NCBI GenBank assembly: GCA_028023455.1
Contig: JAQFVV010012402.1
Coordinates: 13,126,292-13,190,291 of the forward strand
Length of the DNA: 64,000 nt
Source: Epiperipatus broadwayi
Lineage: Eukaryota; Onychophora; Udeonychophora; Euonychophora; Peripatidae
Direction of reading: 5' to 3'
The notes beneath the pieces are model-generated. The model saw only the letters and a program-made list of their open reading frames with translations. It made no database searches and was not told the origin of the DNA. Positions 47,701 through 60,006 of the stretch are shown here, one piece after another (positions within the stretch are counted from its first letter, which is position 1; each line of letters begins with the position of its first letter). Position numbers and translations under genes: made by a program.

Positions 47701-50700
47701 ACTTGCTAACGCTTGTATTTATGTCCACAGATGGCATTCTACCAAAAACACCGATCAAGCATATGTTTTGTTTACATAAACGTCAGAGTAGTATTCACTA
47801 TCTCTAACTATAATTCCACTTTCAGATCATGATTTCAAGCTATTTGCTATCATCAGTGAAAGACAGGAATAAAGAAACTAGATCTAAACACAAACTCTGA
47901 GCGTTTATGAAACAATTTCTATTCAGCTTGCAAGTGTGAATTTTTTAGACACGTAATGTCTTCAAACTCAGCATAGCAAACCAGATAGCTATATGGGTCT
48001 GATCTCAGTTCAGCATCACCACATAGTAGAAGCCTCTGCAATCTATATCATTGCAAGAAAGACCTCAAAGGTACATTTATGATAAACAAAAATGCAAGTT
48101 AAAAAACTTGCTAACGCTTGTATTTATGTCCACAGATGGCGTTCTACCAAAAACACCGATCAAGCGTATGTTTTGTTTACATAAACGTCAGAGTAGTATT
48201 CACTATCTCTAACTATAATTCCACTTTCAGATCATGATTTCAAGCTATTTGCTATCATCAGTGAAAGACAGGAATAAAGAAACTAGATCTAAACACAAAC
48301 TCTGAGCGTTTATGAAACAATTTCTATTCAGCTTGCAAGCGTGAATTTTTTAGACAGGTAATGTCTTCAAACTCAGCATAGCAAACCAGATAGCTATATG
48401 GGTCTGATCTCAGTTCAGCATCACCACATAGTAGAAGCCTCTGCAATCTATATCATTGCAAGAAAGACCTCAAAGGTACATTTATGATAAACAAAAATGC
48501 AAGTTAAAAAACTTGCTATCGCTTGTATTTATGTCCACAGATGGCGTTCTACCAAAAACACCGATCAAGCGTATGTTTTGTTTACATAAACGTCAGAGTA
48601 GTATTCACTATCTCTAACTATAATTCCACTTTCAGATATCTCTAACTATAATTCCACTTTCAGATCATGATTTCAAGCTATTTGCTATCATCAGTGAAAG
48701 ACAGGAATAAAGAAACTAGATCTAAACACAAACTCTGAGCGTTTATGAAACAATTTCTATTCAGCTTGCAAGCGTGAATTTTTTAGACAGGTAATGTCTT
48801 CAAACTCAGCATAGCAAACCAGATAGCTATATGGGTCTAATCTCAGTTCAGCATCACCACATAGTAGAAGCCTCTGCAATCTATATCATTGCAAGAAAGA
48901 CCTCAAAGGTACATTTATGATAAACAAAAATGCAAGTTAAAAAACTTGCTAACGCTTGTATTTATGTCCACAGATGGCATTCTACCAAAAACACCGATCA
49001 AGCGTATGTTTTGTTTACATAAACGTCAGAGTAGTATTCACTATCTCTAACTATAATTCCACTTTCAGATCATGATTTCAAGCTATTTGCTATCATCAGT
49101 GAAAGACAGGAATAAAGAAACTAGATCTAAACACAAACTCTGAGTGTTTATGAAACAATTTCTATTCAGCTTGCAAGCGTGAATTTTTTAGACATGTAAT
49201 GTCTTCAAACTCAGCATAGCAAACCAGATAGCTATATGGGTCTGATCTCAGTTCAGCATCACCACATAGTAGAAGCCTCTGCAATCTATATCATTGCAAG
49301 AAAGACCTCAAAGGTACATTTATGATAAACAAAAATGCAAGTTAAAAAACTTGCTAACGCTTGTATTTATGTCCACAGATGGCGTTCTACCAAAAACACC
49401 GATCAAGCGTATGTTTTGTTTACATAAACGTCAGAGTAGTATTCACTATCTCTAACTATAATTCCACTTTCAGATCATGATTTCAAGCTATTTTCTATCA
49501 TCAGTGAAAGACAGGAATAAAGAAACTAGATCTAAACACAAATTCTGAGCGTTTATGAAACAATTTCTATTCAGCTTGCAAGCGTGAATTTTTTAGACAC
49601 GTAATGTCTTCAAACTCAGCATAGCAAACCAGATAGCTATATGGGTCTGATCTCAGTTCAGCATCACCACATAGTAGAAGCCTCTGCAATCTATATCATT
49701 GCAAGAAAGACCTCAAAGGTACATTTATGATAAACAAAAATGCAAGTTAAAAAACTTGCTAATGCTTGTATTTATGTCCACAGATGGCGTTCTACCAAAA
49801 ACACCGATCAAGCGTATGTTTTGTTTACATAAACGTCAGAGTAGTATTCACTATCTCTAACTATAATTCCACTTTCAGATCATGATTTCAAGCTATTTGC
49901 TATCATCAGTGAAAGACAGGAATAAAGAAACTAGATCTAAACACAAACTCTGAGCGTTTATGAAACAATTTCTATTCAGCTTGCAAGCGTGAATTTTTTA
50001 GACACGTAATGTCTTCAAACTCAGCATAGCAAACCAGATAGCTATATGGGTCTGATCTCAGTTCAGCATCACCACATAGTAGAAGCCTCTGCAATCTATA
50101 TCATTGCAAGAAAGACCTCAAAGGTACATTTATGATAAACAAAAATGCAAGTTAAAAACTTGCTAACGCTTGTATTTATGTCCACAGATGGCGTTCTACC
50201 AAAAACACCGATCAAGCGTATGTTTTGTTTACATAAACATCAGAGTAGTATTCACTATCTCTAACTATAATTCCACTTTCAGATCATGATTTCAAGCTAT
50301 TTGCTATCATCAGTGAAAGACAGGAATAAAGAAACTAGATCTAAACACAAACTCTGAGCGTTTATGAAACAATTTCTATTCAGCTTGCAAGCGTGAATTT
50401 TTTAGACACGTAATGTCTTCAAACTCAGCATAGCAAACCAGATAGCTATATGGGTCTGATCTCAGTTCAGCATCACCACATAGTAGAAGCCTCTGCAATC
50501 TATATCATTGCAAGAAAGACCTCAAAGGTACATTTATGATAAACAAAAATGCAAGTTAAAAAACTTGCTAACGCTTGTATTTATGTCCACAGATGGCATT
50601 CTACCAAAAACACCGATCAAGCATATGTTTTGTTTACATAAACGTCAGAGTAGTATTCACTATCTCTAACTATAATTCCACTTTCAGATCATGATTTCAA

Positions 50701-52499
50701 GCTATTTGCTATCATCAGTGAAAGACAGGAATAAAGAAACTAGATCTAAACACAAACTCTGAGCGTTTATGAAACAATTTCTATTCAGCTTGCAAGCGTG
50801 AATTTTTTAGACACGTAATGTCTTCAAACTCAGCATAGCAAACCAGATAGCTATATGGGTCTGATCTCAGTTCAGCATCACCACATAGTAGAAGCCTCTG
50901 CAATCTATATCATTGCAAGAAAGACCTCAAAGGTACATTTATGATAAACAAAAATGCAAGTTAAAAAACTTGCTAACGCTTGTATTTATGTCCACAGATG
51001 GCGTTCTACCAAAAACACCGATCAAGCGTATGTTTTGTTTACATAAACGTCAGAGTAGTATTCACTATCTCTAACTATAATTCCACTTTCAGATCATGAT
51101 TTCAAGCTATTTGCTATCATCAGTGAAAGACAGGAATAAAGAAACTAGATCTAAACACAAACTCTGAGCGTTTATGAAACAATTTCTATTCAGCTTGCAA
51201 GCGTGAATTTTTTAGACAGGTAATGTCTTCAAACTCAGCATAGCAAACCAGATAGCTATATGGGTCTGATCTCAGTTCAGCATCACCACATAGTAGAAGC
51301 CTCTGCAATCTATATCATTGCAAGAAAGACCTCAAAGGTACATTTATGATAAACAAAAATGCAAGTTAAAAAACTTGCTATCGCTTGTATTTATGTCCAC
51401 AGATGGCATTCTACCAAAAACACCGATCAAGCGTATGTTTTGTTTACATAAACGTCAGAGTAGTATTCACTATCTCTAACTATAATTCCATTCACTATCT
51501 CTAACTATAATTCCACTTTCAGATCATGATTTCAAGCTATTTGCTATCATCAGTGAAAGACAGGAATAAAGAAACTAGATCTAAACACAAACTCTGAGTG
51601 TTTATGAAACAATTTCTATTCAGCTTGCAAGCATGAATTTTTTAGACACGTAATGTCTTCAAACTCATCATAGCAAACCAGATAGCTATATGGGTCTGAT
51701 CTCAGTTCAGCATCACCACATAGTAGAAGCCTCTGCAATCTATATCATTGCAAGAAAGACCTCAAAGGTACATTTATGATAAACAAAAATGCAAGTTAAA
51801 AAACTTGCTAACACTTGTATTTATGTCCACAGATGGCGTTCTACCAAAAACACCGATCAAGCGTATGTTTTGTTTACATAAACATCAGAGTAGTATTCAC
51901 TATGTCTAACTATAATTCCACTTTCAGATCATGATTTCAAGCTATTTGCTATCATCAGTGAAAGACAGGAATAAAGAAACTAGATCTAAACACAAACTCT
52001 GAGCGTTTATGAAACAATTTCTATTCAGCTTGCAAGCGTGAATTTTTTAGACACGTAATGTCTTTAAACTCAGCATAGCAAACCAGATAGCTATATGAGT
52101 CTGATCTCAGTTCAGCATCACCACATAGTAGAAGCCTCTGCAATCTATATCATTGCAAGAAAGACCTCAAAGGTACATTTATGATAAACAAAAATGCAAG
52201 TTAAAAAACTTGCTAACGCTTGTATTTATGTCCACAGATACAAGCGTTAGCAAGTTTTTTAACTTGCATTTTTGTTTATCATAAATGTACCTTTGAGGTC
52301 TTTCTTGCAATGATATATATTGCAGAGGCTTCTACTATGTGGTGATGCTGAACTGAGATCAGACCCATATAGCTATCTGGTTTGCTATGCTGAGTTTGAA
52401 GACATTACGTGTCTAAAAAATTCACGCTTGCAAGCTGAATAGAAATTGTTTCATAAACGCTCAGAGTTTGTGTTTAGATCTAGTTTCTTTATTCCTGTA

Positions 52500-52542
52500 T
52501 TTCACTGATGATAGCAAATAGCTTGAAATCATGATCTGAAAG
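52500..52542 (+). ncRNA. Hammerhead ribozyme in the terminal inverted unit
   Basis: Same motif as in the direct units but on the plus strand, because this last unit is inverted: core CTGATGA, AGC/GCT stem II, GAAA, ATCATGAT palindrome, stem I TTTCA/TGAAA (5 bp; the outer pair is lost). The core is intact. Confidence 0.85.
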
Positions 52543-52690
52543 AGGAATTATAGTTAGAGATAGTGAATACTACTCTGATGTTTATGTAAACAAAACATAC
52601 GCTTGATCAGTGTTTTGGTAGAACGCCATCTGTGGACATAAATACAAGCGTTAGCAAGTTTTTTAACTTGCATTTTTGTTTATCATATAT

Positions 52691-53185
52691 ATATATATTG
52701 ACAGGAATAAAGATAATGTTGTTTAATTTATATTTCAGTTGAAGTGGCTCACATTGTCCTTGATATTGTAATATTATATACAAATTTGTTCTATCTATTT
52801 TTACAAAATTAAAAAAAAAAAAAGTAAATGAAATGCTAGAAAAAAAAAGGACCCATTAAAAACAATTTATATCTATTTTAAAAAAGCCCAGTAACGTTAT
52901 ATCTATTTGTTTTGCACTAGGGACAGCACCATTGAGCGATGTGGATCATCCAGTGTTATAGTACCAAAACTATTTATTTATAAATATTATTATGGATCAT
53001 GATATCCACATAGACTACATTTTTTATTTTTTTGCTGTTAAATGAAACTATAATAAAAGAGAATAAAATCAATTATTTTAAGTGTGAATGATTTTAAAGC
53101 ACAACTTAATTATTGACTTAGCAAGTAATAGACAATTCTGTATATATAAAACACAGCAATATATCAATGCAAGATGTTTTATTTC
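52691..53185. other. AT-rich spacer
   Basis: Nothing recognised beyond A-runs and the (TA)n at the satellite's edge. Confidence 0.5.
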
Positions 53186-53929
53186 TTTTATTCATCTATC
53201 TTTCATCGTCATTTTCAACCACTACTGATCCACTACAAGATGAAAGGTCATTCTAAGTTTAACTCACTTTCTTCTATCCCTAACTTCTGTACTCAACTGC
53301 ATACAAACAAATTTTTTTACTTCATTCACATATCTCATATGTGGTCTCTTTCTAGGTCTTTTACAATCTTGGGATTCGATAAAAGACTCAATTGTTTATC
53401 TATTATCTTTTTTTAGTAATATGTCTAGTACAGCTATGTTTTAGTCTCTTAATTCTTTCAATGGTGTCAATGATAAATCACTAAAACATCACATGATCTC
53501 ATGCCAGTGATATCTGTTTATTCTCTCACTCATATATTTCATTTTTGATCTCTTCTTGTTACTACTAACATACATCTTTTCATACTGCATTGAGTGGTCC
53601 ACGGTCTATGAATTGCTCTGCTGTTAAGTGTCTAAGTCTCATAATCCGTAAATAAGAACTGGTAAACACATTTATTAAAAACTTTCTTTTTGAAATACAT
53701 AAGTATATTTCCTTTTCATATTGAGTTATTTCTCCCAAAATCATTATATGTTTCATCTATATAAATAATATGAACAAAGTATTTGTAATTCTTAATCTTT
53801 TCTAATTCATGACCTTTATATTTTTCTGCTGAAAAAAATCCATTAAATATTACTTATACAACTTTTATTTTAATATTTTAATACAAGTATAATTTATATA
53901 CCTGGAGATTAGATTAATATAGAGGATTT

Positions 53930-54000
53930 GAACACAGACTTTTAAACTCTCTTCAGCTATCCACTCTATCTCATACAACTGATACACATGACCACACACA
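53930..54000 (-). repeat. Possible tRNA-derived SINE fragment
   Basis: Minus strand has TGAGATAGAGTGGATAGC (box A-like) and, about 30 nt later, GTGTTCAAATCCTC (box B-like). No clear cloverleaf can be drawn. It lies within an unassigned segment of the old RTE copy. Confidence 0.35.
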
Positions 54001-55234
54001 TGTGTAAAAAATAAATGAACTCCAATATCCGTATTTCATGCTGAACCAGCTCTCATCATTTGGTCCAGTTCATTATCTCCCATGCATATATATATAATCA
54101 GTGTTTGGTTTATATTAAATAGCAAATCTTCAAACTTTAATGGATTGGCTTCAATTTACATCATCATCCAACTCTTTAGCCATCCATACCATTGAAAATC
54201 TGGTGATGAAACACCCTAATCCTTATTTATTTTAGTTCTTTTTCTTTTATCTGATAATTCCAGTAACATATTTTGATGGCTCTGAAGCATTATTTACAAA
54301 AACAATTATATCATTTGCAAAATCTAGATAACTTACATAATCACCATTTTATTTTAATTCCCTTGGTTTTTTACTTTAATCTACAAAATACTTGTAAAAC
54401 TGCTGTAAAAAGCTTTGGAGATATGGAATCATTTTGTATACCTATTTTTTATATTAATCTTGGTTTCATTTATATATATATACTATTAAAAACACACACA
54501 ATTACTTTTCTATAAAGCTGCTTTAATATTTCAACCAGAAGACTGATTTTTATCATTGTTTTTTTTTTATTATTAGTATTTGTATATTTCCTTGACTTAG
54601 TTCATATATATATATATTCTTCAAAATATGATAATATCCCAGATCTGCATCTTAATGATCAATGCTTTAAGCACTGTAGAAATGCTATATGATTAAATAC
54701 CATTTCATAATCTACAAATCTAAAGCATAATAGCAACTCATATTCATTGGTCTTTTCTGTAACTTCTTTCATTACCTGAATATAATCCACTATGTTAACA
54801 TCATTTTTAAATCCAAAGTCCAAAGTTCACTGTAGATGAATTGCAATTATCTTGGTAAAAAAATTGTATAGAATTGATAATAAAAAAAAATTGATAAGTC
54901 TGTAAATTATATTATCTTTATCATCTTTTTTAAATATCAATATTACTAATGCATTCTTCCAATAATCTGAAAAATCTTTATCATTTAGACATTTGGTATA
55001 TACATTTGCCAACAATCTTCTACTGCATCATATGTTTTTTTAAGATTACAATTACAATTCTATCAGTTTTTTCTTAGTAGATTTAATTACACGTCTCACT
55101 GCTTCATTGAAAATGCTGGACAATTTAGAAAATGTAATAATTATAGTATATACTGTAGTTTTTTTTTATTCTTTATTACTATATAATTCTTTAATTCTAT
55201 AATTTTTAATTTTATTTTTCTTGTGCTGATCTTA

Positions 55235-55369
55235 ATATTTAAGACTACGTATTAAAACTACGTATTAAATGTGTAACAAGAAAAGATACTTTATTTTCAA
55301 CTATATATTACTGATAAGCATGCTTTCAGCATTATTGTTATTACACATTTAATATGTAGTCTTAAATAT
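55235..55369. mobile_element. 135-bp MITE nested in the RTE relic
   Basis: Seen: long inverted ends, ATATTTAAGACTAC + GTATTAAATGTGTAA on the left (with a 13-bp internal duplication) and the reverse complement TTACACATTTAATAT... GTCTTAAATAT on the right, about 28 bp per arm. The LINE sequence resumes on each side. Target duplication probably TA/AT-type, not resolvable in AT-rich flanks. No coding. Confidence 0.7.
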
Positions 55370-55566
55370 ATAATTTTTTATAGAACTGTTGTACACATTT
55401 TATATAGTCATCTCTCTTTTTAGTAATATTTTTTTTTCTTATTTGAGAAATAATTTTCAATATTCGGATCTTGTTTTACATTTTTGCTTCTATTCTACAG
55501 CTTTTCTTTCCATTTCACAATTACAATTTCTTATATATATATATATTCTTTTTTTTCATATGTCAT

Positions 55567-55658
55567 AGCATTGGCCGGGAGGCTAACCCAGCAACAACTG
55601 TCTGCAAGCAACTGCTTGCTTGCAAGGCTGTTGCGCCGACCTCTCGGCTAACAATGCT
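55567..55658 (-). repeat. tRNA-like SINE head (anticodon TGC, Ala-like)
   Basis: Minus strand: AGCATTG...CAATGCT acceptor-like ends. The D-arm region reads TTAGCCGAGAGGTCGGC, an anticodon loop CTTGCAA lies on a GC stem, and the T-arm region is TGGGTTAGCCTCCC. An internal duplication of the anticodon arm makes it about 92 nt, too long for a normal tRNA. The sense 3' flank TGACATATGAAAAAAA + (TA)n matches that of the tRNA-Gly-like unit at 36.87 kb, arguing for one SINE family using different tRNA-like heads. Pseudo-tRNA, not functional. Confidence 0.6.
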
Positions 55659-55669
55659 TGACATTTCTT

Positions 55670-56309
55670 GTATTTTTATTAACACTTTTTTGCACATTTA
55701 AAATACTTTTTGTATAGACTCTTTTTTTAAATCTTGACACAACTCTTCCTGTTGCTAAATTTTAATATCAGGGTTTATTTGAATTTGAAGTTATTATTTT
55801 GAATAGTATAAAGGGATATCTTGGTGGCAGCTATTAGATTCAATTACAGCTTTGCAGGAGACAAAACCAGAAACTGGTTTGAAGGTGTAGATATCATATC
55901 CCTATACCACTCTGAAACCCATTGATTATTTAGACTTATAATAGATAACTTTTTTTTTTTAATTAACAAGTCCCAAAAAATAACAAGAATCTAAATTTTA
56001 AAAAATGCATTAAATAAAAAAAGAATATTAAATTTAATAATGTAGATGTGGTTATTATTTTTTACTATAGTTGTGAAGAAATAAATACCGGAGCATTGAT
56101 TAATCAAAATAATCTGACTCCAGTTCTACCAGCATCAATTCGGTTATCAGTAATTGTAAGATAGAGAAGAAATAAAATTATTATGGAAATAGATAAATAT
56201 AAAAAGTGTGTAAAAAAATAATATTGACCTATTTTATTATCCTAATCCTAAGCCATTCTAGAAGTTCTTAAGGCTATTGTTTGAACTAAATATAAAAAGA
56301 GCATATGGC
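55670..56309. other. AT-rich spacer with inverted motif
   Basis: An inverted pair around 55,805-55,905 (AGTATAAAGGGATAT / ATATCCCTATACCACT) encloses CCAGAAACTGGTTTG, reminiscent of a hammerhead 3' half but without a core. Otherwise nothing. Confidence 0.4.
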
Positions 56310-56430
56310 CTTACTGCTCAGGAGTTCATAAGAAGTTTGAGTGCCAGACCTGTGAGCATTAGAATTGATCCCAGGACTTTCTGATCCCAAATTGGACACT
56401 CTACTAACTGTGCAGGATTGATCTAAAATA
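56310..56430 (-). repeat. tRNA-derived SINE relic
   Basis: Minus strand: GTTAGTAGAGTG (box A-like), then TTGGGATCAGAAAGTCC (anticodon-arm-like, GGG = Pro-like) and GGGATCAATTCTAATG (box B-like, GGTTCGATTC degenerate) at the spacing of a tRNA. The upstream part is followed by a non-tRNA body. Typical of a tRNA-headed SINE; decayed. Confidence 0.55.
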
Positions 56431-58519
56431 ATAAAAGGCTGTGAATTTTGTTGATTATTAGATAGATTTTAGAACCATTTTTATTTTGAAAATTTGGCAT
56501 AAGACTTCCAAATCATAGCCCAAAATTTATTGCCCATTTACAATTGTCATACATATAGAAACATGAAGTTAAAAAATTATGCTTATAGTAGAGATATTTT
56601 CCCTGCTTCACTAATTATTATAATATGGTCTGTAATTTATATCTGCTGTTTGAGCAAATTATTAATAGGTAAGATACCACCTTATCTTTGTGTCATGACT
56701 CACTCTGCTTTCTTTTTTTTTATAACTTCTGATTAATTTTTAGAGGGCACATTAACAAATCTTTAGTACTTAGCTAATTATATAACTTTCAGTACTGTAT
56801 TAAATCTCTGTTATAACTTTCCATTATGACAGCTGTCTTATCTTAGCCTGCATCAGTGTTGTCCCATTAGGATTTTTGAGTAATCCAAACAACATTTTAA
56901 AAGTTAAATTAACTATTCATTTGAGTAAATGGAGTATTTTATTGGAAGCTGCTATATTTTATCATAAAATATCATTTTCTTAATGCTATCTTCAGTGATT
57001 TACCTATTACAGTATTTGGATGCATCTAATATAATAGTCACTAAGTAAAGTTCAGTAATTAAATCATATATATCTTTAATATACCTTAATTCTCTTTCTC
57101 TCTCAAGCGTAGTAGTTGTTGCTTATTTGCATATCTATATTATAGGGATACCAATAAAATGAATAACAAATAGAAATTTAATAAGAACAAAATTTAAAAA
57201 CAGCAAAAATTATAGTAAGGGATTATCAATGCTAACTAACATGAATTTAACACTAACCCTCACATCAAAATATCCTCAACAGATATATTGATTACACAAC
57301 ACACAAAAAAATCAAACCCTATTAATATATATAGACCACTATTTGGGTTAAACTCTGATTCCAACAATCTGGCCAAGTACAAATTTAACAAATCTGTGTT
57401 TCCACCAGGTGTATAAAAACAAACTAAGGTTTGTGCAATTTTCTTTAGTACCTTCAGAGACACGGTCTCTGGGATTACTTCCCTTGGGGCACAAACTACC
57501 AGGCTTCTTAGACAGCTTCTCACTGCCTTCTTTCAGCCCTGTTTTAACTCCAGCCAGCTCCAAATGCTTAGTACTAACAATTCACATTTAAAATAGTTTG
57601 CAATGAACAAGCAAGTAATTCCGCAAAAGCAAAAACTTTCTGTCGCACTTTCTGTACCCGTATATCTCTCACTGATTTCCTGTTTTAATTCTTAATTACT
57701 CACTATCTTATTACCTCAGATGTGGTATTTTTAATTAGTCTTTTTCGACTTCAGTTGTTTTAAGAAAATATTTCTTATCATTTATATTAAATTTATTTAA
57801 CTTTCTTTCAATAGTACATTAATTTTACTCTCATTTGCCTTAACTTTATTTGTTAACTATCTATTAAATATATTTTTCTAAATATATTTTCTTTGTCACA
57901 TCTTTTTCTGGAGTAATACATATATTATTTACTTCTATAATTATTGGATTTAAATTTAAGTATTAGTATGAAATATACCGGTAGTGTAAATTGAATTTGC
58001 CTTAAATAGTTTTCATTATTCATAATAACAAAAATTTATATTGCTGCTTTAACAAATCCTTTTTTTAAAGTCTAACTGCTCCAAATAATTGTTAAGTACA
58101 TATTCTAAAAGAATTTTCTATATAGATTATATTGACCTAAACAATCAGTTCATTTGTTGATATCTCTTACGGAAATATAAAAAGCCATCTATCTTTAGTA
58201 TAATCTGAACATCAGTTACTAATATCAAAATCCTACTCAAATAACCACAATTCTGACTAAAATTTTATTTAACTTTCTTTGAGATACTACTCTTATGGCG
58301 ATTGAAAAATAACGGAGCAAACTAGATTTAATGTGGATTTTATCAAGAAATTTGTTATCAATAAAAAAAAGTAATGGTATTTAACAGGCTTGATTTTTTT
58401 TTAAATTTCTTCTGCCTTTTAATGCTAAATATTTGTGCAAGGTGTGCTAATTTAATTCCTGGAATGTATCTTTATAAAATAAGCATGTGGAAGTACATAC
58501 TAATGGCTTAATTTTAGAA
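56431..58519. other. AT-rich spacer
   Basis: No supported gene. The block at 57,340-57,590 has slightly higher GC content and open frames on both strands, but no recognisable domain, so I do not call it. Confidence 0.45.
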
Positions 58520-59229
58520 ATACTGTTGAACAGCTGTCTAACATTCTTTTTGATAATGGTTATAGTAGAAAATCTTCATCCTTTCAATGTAGTTTTTAAT
58601 TTTGGAAATAACTAAAAATCGCAGAGAGCTAAGTCAGATAACTAGTTTTGTAATTGATTTTTTGGCCAAAAAATCTCTCACAACCAGTGCACTATGACTT
58701 GGTATATTGTCATAATAAACAATGCACTTGTTAGGTCACAATTTAGGTCTTTTTCTTCAAACAGAATCTTATAATTAATAACTTTTATTAGTCACTCATT
58801 AGATTAGAGATTATCCAATGATGAATAATATTTCTGTGGTGCAATTTTCATTACACCACTCTCATGCAAGATAGGGAATGTTTTTTATCCACTTTTATCA
58901 AAAATTATTAATATACTTTCAATAAGTGATTTGAGCTAAGGTTATGAAGGCTGCACATTTGATTACTTATCAATTAAACTGTAGTAATTCGCTATTTATA
59001 TATACTGAGCAATGATAAAGACATTTGTAAGAGATTGTGGTTTGGGTCAACTGGTGAGTGTTGGTTCAGCGCAAAAGGTGCATCTTGGGCATCATAGATC
59101 TTTTTCACATGTCTTTAATTATATAAACAGAGCAAAACTCTCCATACAGTATTGCCACCTGTGCTAAACAGAGTAATCAATGGATGCCAGAAGGCTTGTG
59201 CATAAAATCCCTATCTAATGCCTACTCAT

Positions 59230-59284
59230 CCAATATCCCCAGACTAGTTTCTGGCTTGTGGCCTTTGTCAGTGAGGAGCTTTGG
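59230..59284 (-). ncRNA. Hammerhead motif, family C, core-mutated
   Basis: Minus strand: stems I (TCCTCA/TGGGGA plus outer CCAA/TTGG), II (GGC-CACAA-GCC) and the ACTAGT stem III palindrome are intact, but the core reads CTGACAA instead of CTGANGA. G8 is required for catalysis, so it is predicted inactive. Confidence 0.75.
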
Positions 59285-59951
59285 ATCTGAGAGCACTGCA
59301 TCTAGATCTTAGGATCTAATGCAACTCTCTAGCAACCACCTTTTATCTCTACTTAACTACAAAACTATGAGAATGAAATTGAAAACACAAAAAATATTTT
59401 CGATCTAAGCTCAATAGCTTATATAGTCATATGGGTCTGAACTCAGTTCAGCACCAATACATTTTGGTGTCTTTGGCTCTTTTACAAACATAGCCACCAC
59501 TATCCTATTAGGCAGGATTGGTGTTAAACCATTAAGCATCACATGTTCACATTTCCTATACTAGCACATTAATTTTATGCACAAGCCTTCTAGCATCCAT
59601 TGATTACTCTGTTTAGCACAGGTGGCAATACTGTATGGAGAGTTTTTGCTCTGTTTATCAACAATTAATGTGCTAGTATAGGAATGTGATCATGTCATGC
59701 TTAATGGTTTAACACCAATCCTGCCTAATAGGATAGTGGTGACTATGGTTGTAAAAGAGCCAAAGACACCAAAATGTATGGGTGCTGAACTGATTTCAGA
59801 TCTATATGACTATATAAGCTATTGAGCTTAGATTGAAAATATTTTTTGTGTTTTCAATTTCATTCTCATAGTTTTGTGGTTAAGTAGAGATAAAAGGTGT
59901 TTGCTAGAGGGTTGCATTAGATCCTAAGATCTAGATGCAGTGCTCTCAGAT

Positions 59952-60006
59952 CCAAAGCTCCTCACTGATGAAGGCCACAAACCAGAAATTAGTCTGGGGA
60001 TATTGG
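59952..60006 (+). ncRNA. Hammerhead ribozyme motif, family C
   Basis: Plus strand: core CTGATGA, stem II GGC-CACAA-ACC (one pair weakened relative to GCC), GAAA, then TTAGTC (stem III ATTAGT, one base off the ACTAGT palindrome). Stem I is TCCTCA/TGGGGA plus outer CCAA/TTGG. Core intact; activity plausible but stem III is weakened. Confidence 0.75.

Larger units (their letters stand above)
41621..52690. repeat. 405-bp hammerhead satellite array (26 direct units + 1 inverted)
   Basis: Seen: unit starts (at TCCACAGATGG) are 41621, 42026, 42431, 42836, 43241, 43646, 44051, 44484, 44889, 45294, 45699, 46104, 46509, 46914, 47319, 47724, 48129, 48534, 48967, 49372, 49777, 50181, 50586, 50991, 51396 and 51826, ending at about 52,237. 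Spacing is exactly 405 except 433 twice (28-bp internal duplication), 430 once (a similar 25-bp duplication) and 404 once. Units differ by only a few bases. From 52,239 one more unit continues in inverted orientation to about 52,690. Both ends abut (TA)n. Each unit carries one minus-strand hammerhead, a GCAAGTT/AACTTGC hairpin, a TGCAAT/ATTGCA hairpin and the CTGAtCTCAGTTCAG box. There is no ORF. Function is unknown; the shape is that of a metazoan retrozyme-like satellite. Confidence 0.95.
53190..55534 (-). mobile_element. RTE-like LINE relic, old copy
   Basis: Seen: minus-strand sequence parallels the RTE copy at 27.84-32.3 kb from the 3' end (CCACTACAAGATGAAAGG-like terminus near 53,220) through a C-terminal domain and RT remnants. 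DYWKNALVILIFKKDDKD lies at about 54,900-54,970, corresponding to the DWKNAxLIxIFKKGDK block. The element ends in a linker (ERKAVE-like, about 55,490-55,520). It is much more decayed than the other copies. The segment at 53,880-54,240 is foreign or unrecognisable. A MITE (55,235-55,369) sits inside. The 5' end is cut at about 55,534 by the tRNA-like SINE. Confidence 0.7.

Noticed and set aside
41621-52238. Regular array that might be taken for a CRISPR or a coding tandem-repeat gene
   Set aside because: Units are 405 bp, identical throughout with no spacers, and have no open frame. It is a eukaryotic satellite.
41621-52690. Centromeric satellite
   Set aside because: Only one 11-kb array with defined ends is visible. 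Nothing in the sequence shows centromere function.
55835-55900. CCAGAAACTGGTTTGAAGG, resembling a hammerhead 3' half
   Set aside because: No CTGANGA core upstream at the right spacing; at best a very old relic.
57260-57591. Overlapping frames on both strands in a slightly GC-richer block
   Set aside because: No recognisable motif, and all frames are comparable in quality, so none can be preferred.
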